Source: Pseudomonadota bacterium (GTDB lineage Bacteria; Bdellovibrionota; UBA1018). From it: a stretch of 64,000 nt of DNA. How positions within the stretch are numbered: the first letter of the stretch is position 1; the number at the start of each line of letters is the position of its first letter. Position numbers and translations under genes: made by a program. The notes below the pieces were generated by a model, which saw only the letters and a program-made list of their open reading frames with translations, was not told the DNA's origin and did no database searches. The stretch covers positions 62,001 to 126,000 of the forward strand of contig JAIXQO010000001.1 of assembly GCA_027485695.1 (NCBI GenBank), in the 5' to 3' direction. Shown here in pieces: positions 17,555 to 26,276 of this stretch.

Positions 17555-19957
17555 ATGCAAAATATACAATTTTTAGGTGAAAATGACTTAAAAATCGAAC
17601 AAGCCGGAAACAAAGCCGCGCGGCTGCACGAGCTTACCCGCGCACTCGCCGACGGTAAAACCCGTGTTCCGCCAGGATTCGTGATTCCACACTCGGGAAT
17701 GGTCCTCGATGTTTCATTTAAGAGCGCACTCCAAGACGCCATCACTCACATCGGTGGATTCCCGGTGGCGGTTCGTTCCAGTTCCCGATTCGAAGACCTC
17801 GAGGGTGCGAGCTACGCCGGGCAATACGAGAGTTATCTGGAGGTAGCCTCGATAGAAGATGCGCTTGAGAAGATCAAACTCTGTTTCGATTCTGCACACA
17901 GTGCTCGTGTGCGAGCCTACGAGGCTTCTCGATCGACGGAAACCGACGGGTCCGAGGCGCTTTCGGTACTGGTGCAAAAGATGGTACCCGCAAAAAACGC
18001 GGGCGTACTTTTCACCATTCATCCGACGACCGGCCGAGAGGATCACTTTCTCATCGAGTGCGTTCAAGGGCTAGGCGAACGATTAGTGTCCGGGCATGCC
18101 ACTCCCACGTCTTACGTTTACGACTGGGCAAACGACGACATCGTTGAGCATACCTACACCCGCGACGGCGGGAAGCTTGAGCCACATGATTTAGCGACGC
18201 TTGCTCGTCTCGCGCTTGAAATCGAAGCACACTACGGACGCCCTCAAGATATTGAATGGGCTCAAGACCAAAACGGTGAGATCCGTATTCTCCAAGCTCG
18301 GCCGATCACTCGAATCTTCTGGCGCAAAGACGTTGATGAATTCACGAACGCCGACTTCAAAGACGGTGGCGTCTCCGCAAGAGTATGCACGCCAATCATG
18401 TATTCTCTCTATCGGCGATCGATTCAAAGCTCCATGCAAACGTATTTTCGCAAGATTCGTTTGCTACCAAAAAACTCTGAGCAAAAAACGTGGATTGATT
18501 TCTTCTACGGACGTCCCTATTGGAATGCTTCCGAAGTAAAACGACGGTTATCCAAAGTTCCAGGGTTCGATGAAAAAGCATTCGACGAAGATTTAGGCAT
18601 CCAAAAAGACTATTCACCGAACGGTCCAACGAGAATTCCGGAGAATCTCAAGACGATTCTCCCGGTGATCCCGACCGCCCTTGCGCTGTCGCGCGAGTAT
18701 GATCGACAATTGGAACTCACCCAAAATTACCGCGAGCCCTTCTTAAAAACCGAAGCATCGTTGAGAATTCGCCTTCGAGAACCTTTGCATTCGTTCGATG
18801 ACGAGTTTCGCCTCATGAATGAAATCATTGAATTTCAGGCACAAACGGAGTTCGATTACTTCACCACGATCTACAACAACTCCAATTTTCAGTCCGACTT
18901 CAAAAAATTACTTGGGTCAATTGAATCTCAGATCGGAAAGAAGCCCAACCTCGGAAAACTCGTTTCTGGACTTTCCGATATCAGCCACCTGAAGTCGCAA
19001 GAAGGTCTACTGACGCTGGTGCATGCACTCGGCACGGCGGACTATCAAAAATTTCGGGATCAATTCCTGAAGGAGTCCGGTTTTCACGCCGACGAAGAAC
19101 TCAATCTCCTTTGTCCACGTTGGGAAGAAGTCGGCGAGCAGATCGATCAAAGGGTCGTCGAACTATCAAAATCTGTTTCCTCACTTCGCGATCCCAAAGT
19201 AACCGCCCAAGTACAGCACGAGTCTTACCAGATAGAACGTCGATCAATCGTTGAACTCTTGAACAAGACGACGTTCCATCGATATGTGACGCGTCCTCGA
19301 TTCGAAAAAGCGCTCGATCGCTCTCGGCTCTATATGCGCCAACGTGAGGTGATGCGCGAGTACTCAACTCGCGCTTATGCGTTGGTTCGATTTGCGCTGA
19401 TACGCTTATCAGAAGTGCTGGTATCGTCCCGTATCATACGGGACGCCGGCGACATTTTTTTTCTGTATGCGGAAGAGCTCCAGAATCGTATTTGGGAAAA
19501 TGAAACGTCCCCAGAATTCGAGAGGCGACTTTATTTACGGAAGATTCGCTATCAAGGTTTGAGGAACCTCGTTCCACCCAATGAGTTGGGCGGCAAAGTA
19601 CGCCAGCGTTCAAATGTTACGCGGGCCGAAGGTGGGCAGTCCATTCGCGGACTCGGCTGTAGCCCTGGAAAAATTCGAGCACGCGCTCGAGTCGTGATGT
19701 CACTCGAAGAGGCCTACACCCTGAACTCAGACGAGATCTTAGTGACCCAGTTTACGGATCCAGGATGGACGCCCATTTTTGGAAAAATCGCGGGCGTGAT
19801 CACCGAGGTCGGGGGAATGCTCTCTCACGCCGCCGTGATTGGCCGTGAGTTTGGGATACCCGCGATCTTGAACCTTCCCGGAGCGAGAGAACTTCTTAAG
19901 ACCGGGCAAATGATTGAGATGGACGGGGAAACCGGAGAAATTACGATTCTCAGTTAG
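17555..19957 (+). CDS. PEP-synthase/PPDK-like enzyme (ATP-grasp N-domain + phosphohistidine swivel domain, no PEP barrel)
   Basis: AGNKAARLHEL, VRSSSRFEDLEGASYAGQYES, NAGVLFTIHP, ILQARPITRIFW; C-terminal GCSPGKIRARARVV...TEVGGMLSHAAVIGREFGIPAILNLPGA. Confidence 0.88.
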   Translation: MQNIQFLGENDLKIEQAGNKAARLHELTRALADGKTRVPPGFVIPHSGMVLDVSFKSALQDAITHIGGFPVAVRSSSRFEDLEGASYAGQYESYLEVASIEDALEKIKLCFDSAHSARVRAYEASRSTETDGSEALSVLVQKMVPAKNAGVLFTIHPTTGREDHFLIECVQGLGERLVSGHATPTSYVYDWANDDIVEHTYTRDGGKLEPHDLATLARLALEIEAHYGRPQDIEWAQDQNGEIRILQARPITRIFWRKDVDEFTNADFKDGGVSARVCTPIMYSLYRRSIQSSMQTYFRKIRLLPKNSEQKTWIDFFYGRPYWNASEVKRRLSKVPGFDEKAFDEDLGIQKDYSPNGPTRIPENLKTILPVIPTALALSREYDRQLELTQNYREPFLKTEASLRIRLREPLHSFDDEFRLMNEIIEFQAQTEFDYFTTIYNNSNFQSDFKKLLGSIESQIGKKPNLGKLVSGLSDISHLKSQEGLLTLVHALGTADYQKFRDQFLKESGFHADEELNLLCPRWEEVGEQIDQRVVELSKSVSSLRDPKVTAQVQHESYQIERRSIVELLNKTTFHRYVTRPRFEKALDRSRLYMRQREVMREYSTRAYALVRFALIRLSEVLVSSRIIRDAGDIFFLYAEELQNRIWENETSPEFERRLYLRKIRYQGLRNLVPPNELGGKVRQRSNVTRAEGGQSIRGLGCSPGKIRARARVVMSLEEAYTLNSDEILVTQFTDPGWTPIFGKIAGVITEVGGMLSHAAVIGREFGIPAILNLPGARELLKTGQMIEMDGETGEITILS

Positions 19958-20726
19958 ACACCGACAGACGAGTGCGAACTTCGTTCACGATCGATTCCGA
20001 TGAACGGCCATCAATTGGTACCTCGATCACTCGAGTACCTTGAGCCAACCCTAACATTCCTGAGATCTGTCGAATACCTGCCTGAAGTTTGAGTAACGTT
20101 TCGATGCCCTCGTGCGCCTCGGTCACGCCAGACTTATCTTGATTCTTGAGTCGCATGCGTTCTCGGATCGTGATCTCGCTACCGACAAGCAGCAGTATAT
20201 CTGTGGACGCACGACACCCATAGATTTGATAGAGTTTCCCCGCGAGTTCGACCGGAGGCTTGGAGAAAATCTCGACCATGTATTTGCCAAGACTTTCCAG
20301 ATTGCACCCAAGGTGTTCGCAACGCTCACTTAGTACGGGCAAGTACCGTTCGGGAACATGCTCTGCGCTCCATCCGGTCGATAGAAGTTTTAAATAGAAC
20401 CCTGAATAGACCACGCTATCGACGATCGGATCGCGTTCTCGAATGAGGGTCTGCGTTTTTCTTCCAAGATCTGACTCCAACAATTCGCTCTCGGCTGATC
20501 CAGCAAGGGTCATCGCGAGAAATAGTGCAACCGCCTTGGTTTTCACGTCACCGACTCGGTCGGCATGGTTGCCGAGGTCCTCTAATGCACGTGAAGCCTG
20601 AGCGCACGCGAAACCCGGCCCTGATTCGAAGTACTGCGGAGATCTGAGCGTAGGAAAATCTCCCAGGCTACTGAGTAGCGTAGTTTTTCCCGTGCCGTCC
20701 ACCCCACAGATTGAAATCACTCTCAT
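19950..20726 (-). CDS. P-loop nucleoside/thymidylate kinase-like protein
   Basis: N-terminal Walker A ISICGVDGTGKTTLLSSL; internal RERDPIVDSVVYSGFYLKLL. Confidence 0.75.
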   Translation of the reverse strand: MRVISICGVDGTGKTTLLSSLGDFPTLRSPQYFESGPGFACAQASRALEDLGNHADRVGDVKTKAVALFLAMTLAGSAESELLESDLGRKTQTLIRERDPIVDSVVYSGFYLKLLSTGWSAEHVPERYLPVLSERCEHLGCNLESLGKYMVEIFSKPPVELAGKLYQIYGCRASTDILLLVGSEITIRERMRLKNQDKSGVTEAHEGIETLLKLQAGIRQISGMLGLAQGTRVIEVPIDGRSSESIVNEVRTRLSVSN

Positions 20727-21520
20727 GACAAACTTCCTGAAGGAATCTCACCTCGAAAAAGGCCTAAACACGTATGATATGCGGTTTTTCCGCATTCTTC
20801 CCAGCGATCTGGAGAAATCCCCAGACAAAGGAGTCGTTCACGAAGTTTGCGATTGTGAAACGCCCAGGGTTTCTGAGTCAAATCGATTCGAGCGATCAGG
20901 AGCGCGGCTCGTGTCAAGTAAAGGTCACGAAAATCGACTTTGCGTACATTCTCCTGATAGATACCGAAGATCGTTTCGATTCCAGCTAAATGTCGGCGCT
21001 CATCTTTTTCGATGATTTCCACGAGTTTTACGAGCCTGGTGAGTCCATCTCGCTCGGCTAGTATTTTGAGCTCTCCATATACGTATTTAGAGAACACCTC
21101 ATAGAAATAGATCATCGCGAGCGCCGTCAGTGGATAGCGCTTGCCCGTTAACTCTGACGCTTGCGGGAGAAGCGCATCGTAGAATAGTCGAGACGCGAGT
21201 GAGCGACTCTTGCGTTCATAACCAAACGTTTGTTTCACGTAACCGCGCAAGAGGCGATGGTGACGATTCTCATCTTCTTGGTGAACTTTCAGGTAGTCGA
21301 ATACTACGGCTTGACTCTCCAGTGCGCGAACCACTGGGGACATGAATAACTCCTCCGAGGCTTCTGTTGAGGCAATGGAAGACAGGAGCTGTTTCCAAGC
21401 ATCGACCCGCTCGGGCGAAACCTGGAGAATCTCGTCGCGAAATGCATCCACCGGCTGGCATTCCAGCGCGGCTTTGGTTCCGTACTCCGTTAAGAGCTTT
21501 AGTTTTCTTTCGACTTCCAT
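20723..21520 (-). CDS. Ferritin-like (putative diiron) protein
   Basis: Two ExxH elements in helical context: VHQEDENRHHRLLRG and YFYEVFSKYVYGEL...IEKDERRHLAGIE; 4-bp overlap with next gene. Confidence 0.65.
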   Translation of the reverse strand: MEVERKLKLLTEYGTKAALECQPVDAFRDEILQVSPERVDAWKQLLSSIASTEASEELFMSPVVRALESQAVVFDYLKVHQEDENRHHRLLRGYVKQTFGYERKSRSLASRLFYDALLPQASELTGKRYPLTALAMIYFYEVFSKYVYGELKILAERDGLTRLVKLVEIIEKDERRHLAGIETIFGIYQENVRKVDFRDLYLTRAALLIARIDLTQKPWAFHNRKLRERLLCLGISPDRWEECGKTAYHTCLGLFRGEIPSGSLS

Positions 21521-21540
21521 TTAAACATTCTCCGTCGTTT

Positions 21541-22890
21541 CTACTCGAGTTCCATGAGGGCGCCTTGAACCGCAAGTTTCTCGCCTGTAGGTTTCAGCCA
21601 GCCGATTTTTAGTCTTAACCCAATGGAGATCGCCTGAATTGCATTGATGAGGGTTACCAGAGCGATCAGCAATGCTCCATGATCCTTACCGAGCGCACGG
21701 ATGCATTTCCACGGGAATATCCAACGAGAAAATGTGCTCGGTTTTCCTTTTCCAAGATAAATCTGGGCGCGAACGGCGCCGATATCCTCATCCTTAGCCC
21801 GCCATGCGGTGATGTAGGAGGCTTTCCAAAAATGAAATCGATCTGCCGGATCGGGACAAAGGCGAGAAAGCGCATAACACTTCTCTATTCTCGACAGAAC
21901 CAATGTCCGAAGCCAAATAATCGCCTCACCGTAGGCGATGCGAGCTTGAGATTTCGCAGAGATCGCTTCGCTTGATTCGGACTCAAGCGCCGAAATGAGC
22001 GATTGAATATCCTGACGCTGCTTGAGTACCGGAAATGCGGCTAGAACATAACCCAATGAGTTTCTGAATTTTTCGATCGCGTTCCATTCACGAATTCTTG
22101 CCATCAAATCGTCGACATTGATCGCCGGAAGTGCTTTTTGGAGGACCAAGAAAACATCACCGAGCTCCCGAGCTCCGATCTTGGCATCAGAAAGGTGGGC
22201 CGCGAGGTGGATCAGGAAATCGTCCCATCCCAATCTAAACGCGTCGACGTCTCCATAACGAAAAACGGACTTATTGGCCCAAACCCTCTCGAGAGGAGAA
22301 CGTTCAGAGCGGTGAGGCGAAAGTAAATCCCAATGGAGCCCCAAAACACAGGCACCATCCGGCAGATAGAATGGCGGCGAATGGTGTTTCTTGAAATCTA
22401 CGTCCGCGGATTTTCCAAAAATCGCCCGGGAACTTTGATAGCCGAGAGATTCGATGACTTGAACCGTTTTAAGCGCGTCCGACTTCTTGACCAAAAAATC
22501 GAAGTCGTTCATCCGTTTATAGCCTGGAAAACTCAAAAGTTCGTGCCCGATCACGCTCCCCTTGAGCACGATGCAGTCAATTTTTGCGATCGTCAGAGCT
22601 TGCACAAGAGCGGCAGCATGTAGTTCTCGATTTGCTTCGCGCTCCAACTCGCGTTTAGCGGCACGGGCGATCGGCGAAGGAACATCGTGTTCGCGATTCG
22701 CTTTTTTGAATGCGTGCGAGGCATTGACACGAAGTGAATTTCGTTCCACCAAATCCCAGAAGAAGAACCTCTCCACATCGCTCAAGTGATCGAAGTCTCT
22801 TAGGTGAAACTCCCGTGGATCCACGAGCGATAGCGCAAGTCTCGACACCTTTTGGATTTGTTCAAGTGTCTCGGGCTTGCGACGAATCAT
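21541..22890 (-). CDS. Nucleotidyltransferase-fold family protein (NTP_transf_5-like)
   Basis: IDCIVLKGSVIGHELLSFPGYKRMNDFDFLVKKSDALKTVQVIESLGY... and HHSPPFYLPDGACVLGLHWDLL; ATG at 22890 overlaps stop of upstream gene (ATGA), so the track start 22983 is probably too long. Confidence 0.7.
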   Translation of the reverse strand: MIRRKPETLEQIQKVSRLALSLVDPREFHLRDFDHLSDVERFFFWDLVERNSLRVNASHAFKKANREHDVPSPIARAAKRELEREANRELHAAALVQALTIAKIDCIVLKGSVIGHELLSFPGYKRMNDFDFLVKKSDALKTVQVIESLGYQSSRAIFGKSADVDFKKHHSPPFYLPDGACVLGLHWDLLSPHRSERSPLERVWANKSVFRYGDVDAFRLGWDDFLIHLAAHLSDAKIGARELGDVFLVLQKALPAINVDDLMARIREWNAIEKFRNSLGYVLAAFPVLKQRQDIQSLISALESESSEAISAKSQARIAYGEAIIWLRTLVLSRIEKCYALSRLCPDPADRFHFWKASYITAWRAKDEDIGAVRAQIYLGKGKPSTFSRWIFPWKCIRALGKDHGALLIALVTLINAIQAISIGLRLKIGWLKPTGEKLAVQGALMELE

Positions 22891-23540
22891 TGCGGCACCT
22901 GAAACGCTCTCCAAACGTTCTCGAACACTGTTTCCGGACTGTCCATCGCGGAAACTTTTGACCAGGACCAGCGATCTGCCCAATCCGACAGAATTGCTCC
23001 CGTCTTCTCATTAAGCTCCTCGAATTTTGATCGCGCGTTACTTTCTGATGCGAAGTCTGATTCATAGCCGCTGAGTTTGGTCTTTCGGGATTGAGCTGCC
23101 TTGGCATCCACCTCAAGTAGGACCGTTCGATCGGGAATCGCTAATGCCAATGCCGCTTGAAGCCTCGGGTCGTTTTCAGACTCGGGCTCTCGCGCGAGTT
23201 CGGACGCGATGTACTTGTACCAATAAGAATCAAAAAGCACGATCTCGGCGTTTGAATCACGAGCACGCAAAAAGGATTCACTCAAACAATGAAGCAGAAA
23301 ATAAGATCGAGACGACGAACTGAGGCATGCCAGATAGCTGTCGATCTGTTCTGGTTTCAAAGGAAAATTCTTGGATTCTAGGCGAATGAGATCCCAGATA
23401 CTAGCCACCCGAACCTGACGGCCCTGTGCGCGCCATCGCTCGGAGAGCGAGGATATGACGGTGGATTTTCCAGCGCCATCCGCGCCGGTTACGCAAAAGA
23501 ACATCGCGTCCCTCTCCTCTTTGAACGATTTCGTCTTCAC
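22887..23540 (-). CDS. P-loop thymidylate kinase-like protein
   Basis: MFFCVTGADGAGKSTVISSLSERWRAQGRQVRVA; likely internal start (23504). Confidence 0.75.
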   Translation of the reverse strand: MKTKSFKEERDAMFFCVTGADGAGKSTVISSLSERWRAQGRQVRVASIWDLIRLESKNFPLKPEQIDSYLACLSSSSRSYFLLHCLSESFLRARDSNAEIVLFDSYWYKYIASELAREPESENDPRLQAALALAIPDRTVLLEVDAKAAQSRKTKLSGYESDFASESNARSKFEELNEKTGAILSDWADRWSWSKVSAMDSPETVFENVWRAFQVPQ

Positions 23541-23620
23541 GAACTGGGGTGATTTTATCGTTCGTTTCCCTTTTGTTTTAAACTAATATTAAATCAAATA
23601 GAACCCTGGAATATAGACTG

Positions 23621-24331
23621 ATGCGCGCGCCAAAGGTCCTCCTGATAGACCTCGACAATACTCTGCTTGGATCACATAAGCGCCAGCTGCACTGGTCGTT
23701 CATACGGGCGTTCATCAGTGAGGCTCGGAATCGGGGTCTGGGATTTTGGTCTGCCTTGTCCTTGCTTCATATTCTCAAGAAAGAAACGACCCGTATCGGC
23801 TCTAGCCAGACCAATGTTGAGCGAGCTCTGCTGGCCATTCGCAGTCGCTATCCTGCGCAGTTTTTGGACGACCTATCCGTTCATACATTGATTCAAACAG
23901 TATTCACACGATGTCGCCCCCAGTTTTTCACGCTCCCACAAGCTCGACCGTTCCTCGACTGGGCTAAAAAAAGAGGCGATTTCCGAATGGTCCTGGCGAC
24001 CAATCCTATTTGGCCACTCGCGGTGGTCGAACTTCGACTCGCCTGGGGTGGGATATCAGGCGACGAATTCGAGTGGATCACCCATGGCGAGGTGATGCGT
24101 TCCGCTAAACCCTCGCTTGATTACTATCGGCAAACGATCACTCATCTCGGGGTGGATGCGAAAGACTGCCTCCTCATCGGAGATAGCGTCACCAAGGATT
24201 TGCCCGCCCATGAATTAGGCATTCCGGTATTTTTACTCGATACAAGAATACAAGAGGACCATCAAAAAGAAATTTACGTAGGTGACCTGCAGTCCCTGAT
24301 CACTCGACTCGATCGGGCAAAAAAAACATGA
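23621..24331 (+). CDS. HAD-superfamily hydrolase
   Basis: VLLIDLDNTLLGSH (DxDxT), MVLATNP, SAKPSLDYY, CLLIGDSVTKDLPA. Confidence 0.88.
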   Translation: MRAPKVLLIDLDNTLLGSHKRQLHWSFIRAFISEARNRGLGFWSALSLLHILKKETTRIGSSQTNVERALLAIRSRYPAQFLDDLSVHTLIQTVFTRCRPQFFTLPQARPFLDWAKKRGDFRMVLATNPIWPLAVVELRLAWGGISGDEFEWITHGEVMRSAKPSLDYYRQTITHLGVDAKDCLLIGDSVTKDLPAHELGIPVFLLDTRIQEDHQKEIYVGDLQSLITRLDRAKKT

Positions 24332-25251
24332 ACACTTATGTGATTCTGAACCAAGTCGCTCAGGCCGGAAAATCAGCCGAGACTTTCGATCGACTCAAAT
24401 CAAATCTACCTAAACATGAGCTTTTTGTGATTCGCTCCGCCGATGAGTGGAAAACTCTGCCTGCCTGGATTGAATCCAAAATGAGCGAACCGGCTCGATG
24501 GATCGTGGCCGGCGGAGATGGATCGGTCCACTCTGTTTTGAACCTACTTTATGCGAACGCAGAACAAAAAAAAATTCCCAGCGAACAGTGGCCGATTGGT
24601 CTCATCGCACTTGGCTCCTCGAACGACTATCATAAACGTCATTCGCACCGGATCTCAAACCTATTGAGAATCGATTTCGATCGAACGAGCCAACAAGAGT
24701 TACTTGAAGTCGAAATCACGAGCGGCAGCCAGATTCAAAAGCGCTACTCGTTCTTGAACGTGGGGGTAGGCATCACAGCCCAAGGTAACTGGATATTTAG
24801 TCATTCTCCGCTCATTCGCCAGATTAAATCGTGGTCCGTTCAATCGGCGATCCAGCTGGCTGCGCTGAGAGCATTCTTCTCCAAACCACACACTGAGGCG
24901 ACCATTTCACTCGACGAACTGCCTCCGCGTGCAATCTCGATCGCGAACTTGTCCGTATTTATGAATCCGCATTTTTCGGGTTCGTTTCGTTATCCCATTG
25001 CGCAGCCTCTAAACTCGGGCAAATTCGGTGTGGCCTGGGTCGAAGAAGCACCTCTCCATCGACTCACGCCGGTTTTTCTTGGCCTCATGCGAGGTCAGTT
25101 CACTCAATCAAACACCCGACATCTGGGTCTGCACCGAGAAATTCAAATTGCATTCTCGGCCTCTACGCCCGTTGAAATCGACGGAGAGCTCTGGGACGCG
25201 AACTCCATTCGAATTCGAATCGCTCCTCGAAAGGTCCTCGTATGCCTGTAA
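24328..25251 (+). CDS. Diacylglycerol kinase catalytic-domain / sphingosine-kinase-like lipid kinase
   Basis: VAGGDGSVHSVLN, LIALGSSNDYHK, FLNVGVGI, PVEIDGELW; ATGA overlap with HAD gene. Confidence 0.83.
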   Translation: MNTYVILNQVAQAGKSAETFDRLKSNLPKHELFVIRSADEWKTLPAWIESKMSEPARWIVAGGDGSVHSVLNLLYANAEQKKIPSEQWPIGLIALGSSNDYHKRHSHRISNLLRIDFDRTSQQELLEVEITSGSQIQKRYSFLNVGVGITAQGNWIFSHSPLIRQIKSWSVQSAIQLAALRAFFSKPHTEATISLDELPPRAISIANLSVFMNPHFSGSFRYPIAQPLNSGKFGVAWVEEAPLHRLTPVFLGLMRGQFTQSNTRHLGLHREIQIAFSASTPVEIDGELWDANSIRIRIAPRKVLVCL

Positions 25252-26270
25252 AAAATTCGCCCAAAGAAATTCGTGACATGCTCCAGTGGTTGGGCTCGCC
25301 CATGCGCTCCAAGAAGCAGGTGAACGGTGTGAACGAATCAGACGCCGAAATCCTCAAGATCAGTCCCTCCCGATGGATGGCGTTCAATGTAGACGGTATT
25401 TCTGAGGAAATCGAATACGGGCTCTACCGCGATCCCTATACGATGGGCTGGATCACCGTGCATGCGACGCTTTCGGACATCGCCGCATGCGGGTTCAAGC
25501 CAATCGGGTTTTTGTCGAGCGTGTTATTCAGTCGAAAGTTCACTTTGGAATCAAAAAAGCGCTTCCAAGCTGGGTTAAATGCCGCACTCAAACAGACGAA
25601 AACGCCGCTGCTGGGCGGCGATCACGGCGAATCTGCGCACGGAGTTTTTCATGGATTCGCAATCGCTGAGAGTAGCCAGAAACCGCTCCAACGGATCGGA
25701 ATCAAACCGGGAGACTTGATCGGTACCGTTGGGACTCTTGGAGTGGGACCAGCTCTCGGTTTCCGTTTTCTCACACAATCCCCTGAATCCTACTTTCCAG
25801 AATCGAACTTCAGGCCAATCGCCAAACTGACCGAAGGAATGCGACTGATCAAGCACGCTCACGCCGCAATGGATACCAGCGACGGTCTGGCCTCGGCTCT
25901 GCACACTTTATCGATCTTAAACGACCTCAGATTCGAACTGAATTTTGACCAGCTCCCTTATGACAAAAAAGCCCTGGAGTTTTGTTCCAAAATTCAGATC
26001 CCACGTGAGACCCTTATTTTCGGTGAACACGGGGACTACCAGCTCGTTTTTACCGCTAGTGTGGTGGAATTTGCGAAGATCCGAAAACTCGTCCCAGGCG
26101 TAACCTGCATCGGGAGAGTCCTCAAACGATCCGAAAAACAGCACCTGTTCCACACTGGGGACCAAAAAAAACCCTGGAACCCGGGCCACGTTGTGGAACT
26201 CAACAAAGATAATATGGAAAATATAAAAGCAGCATTCACGGATGTGGTAGAGTGGGCGCGAAGGATCTAG
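25242..26270 (+). CDS. AIR synthase-related / ThiL-like kinase
   Basis: TMGWITVHATLSDIAACGFKPIG, GGDHGESAHG, LGVGPALG, MDTSDGLASALHTLS, FGEHGDYQLVFT resemble ThiL motifs. Confidence 0.75.
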   Translation: MPVKNSPKEIRDMLQWLGSPMRSKKQVNGVNESDAEILKISPSRWMAFNVDGISEEIEYGLYRDPYTMGWITVHATLSDIAACGFKPIGFLSSVLFSRKFTLESKKRFQAGLNAALKQTKTPLLGGDHGESAHGVFHGFAIAESSQKPLQRIGIKPGDLIGTVGTLGVGPALGFRFLTQSPESYFPESNFRPIAKLTEGMRLIKHAHAAMDTSDGLASALHTLSILNDLRFELNFDQLPYDKKALEFCSKIQIPRETLIFGEHGDYQLVFTASVVEFAKIRKLVPGVTCIGRVLKRSEKQHLFHTGDQKKPWNPGHVVELNKDNMENIKAAFTDVVEWARRI

Positions 26271-26276
26271 CCAGGC

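Noticed and set aside
20723-21520. Calling the ferritin-like protein an aldehyde-deformylating oxygenase (ADO)
   Set aside because: Only the ExxH pattern and neighbourhood support it; overall sequence does not visibly match ADO.
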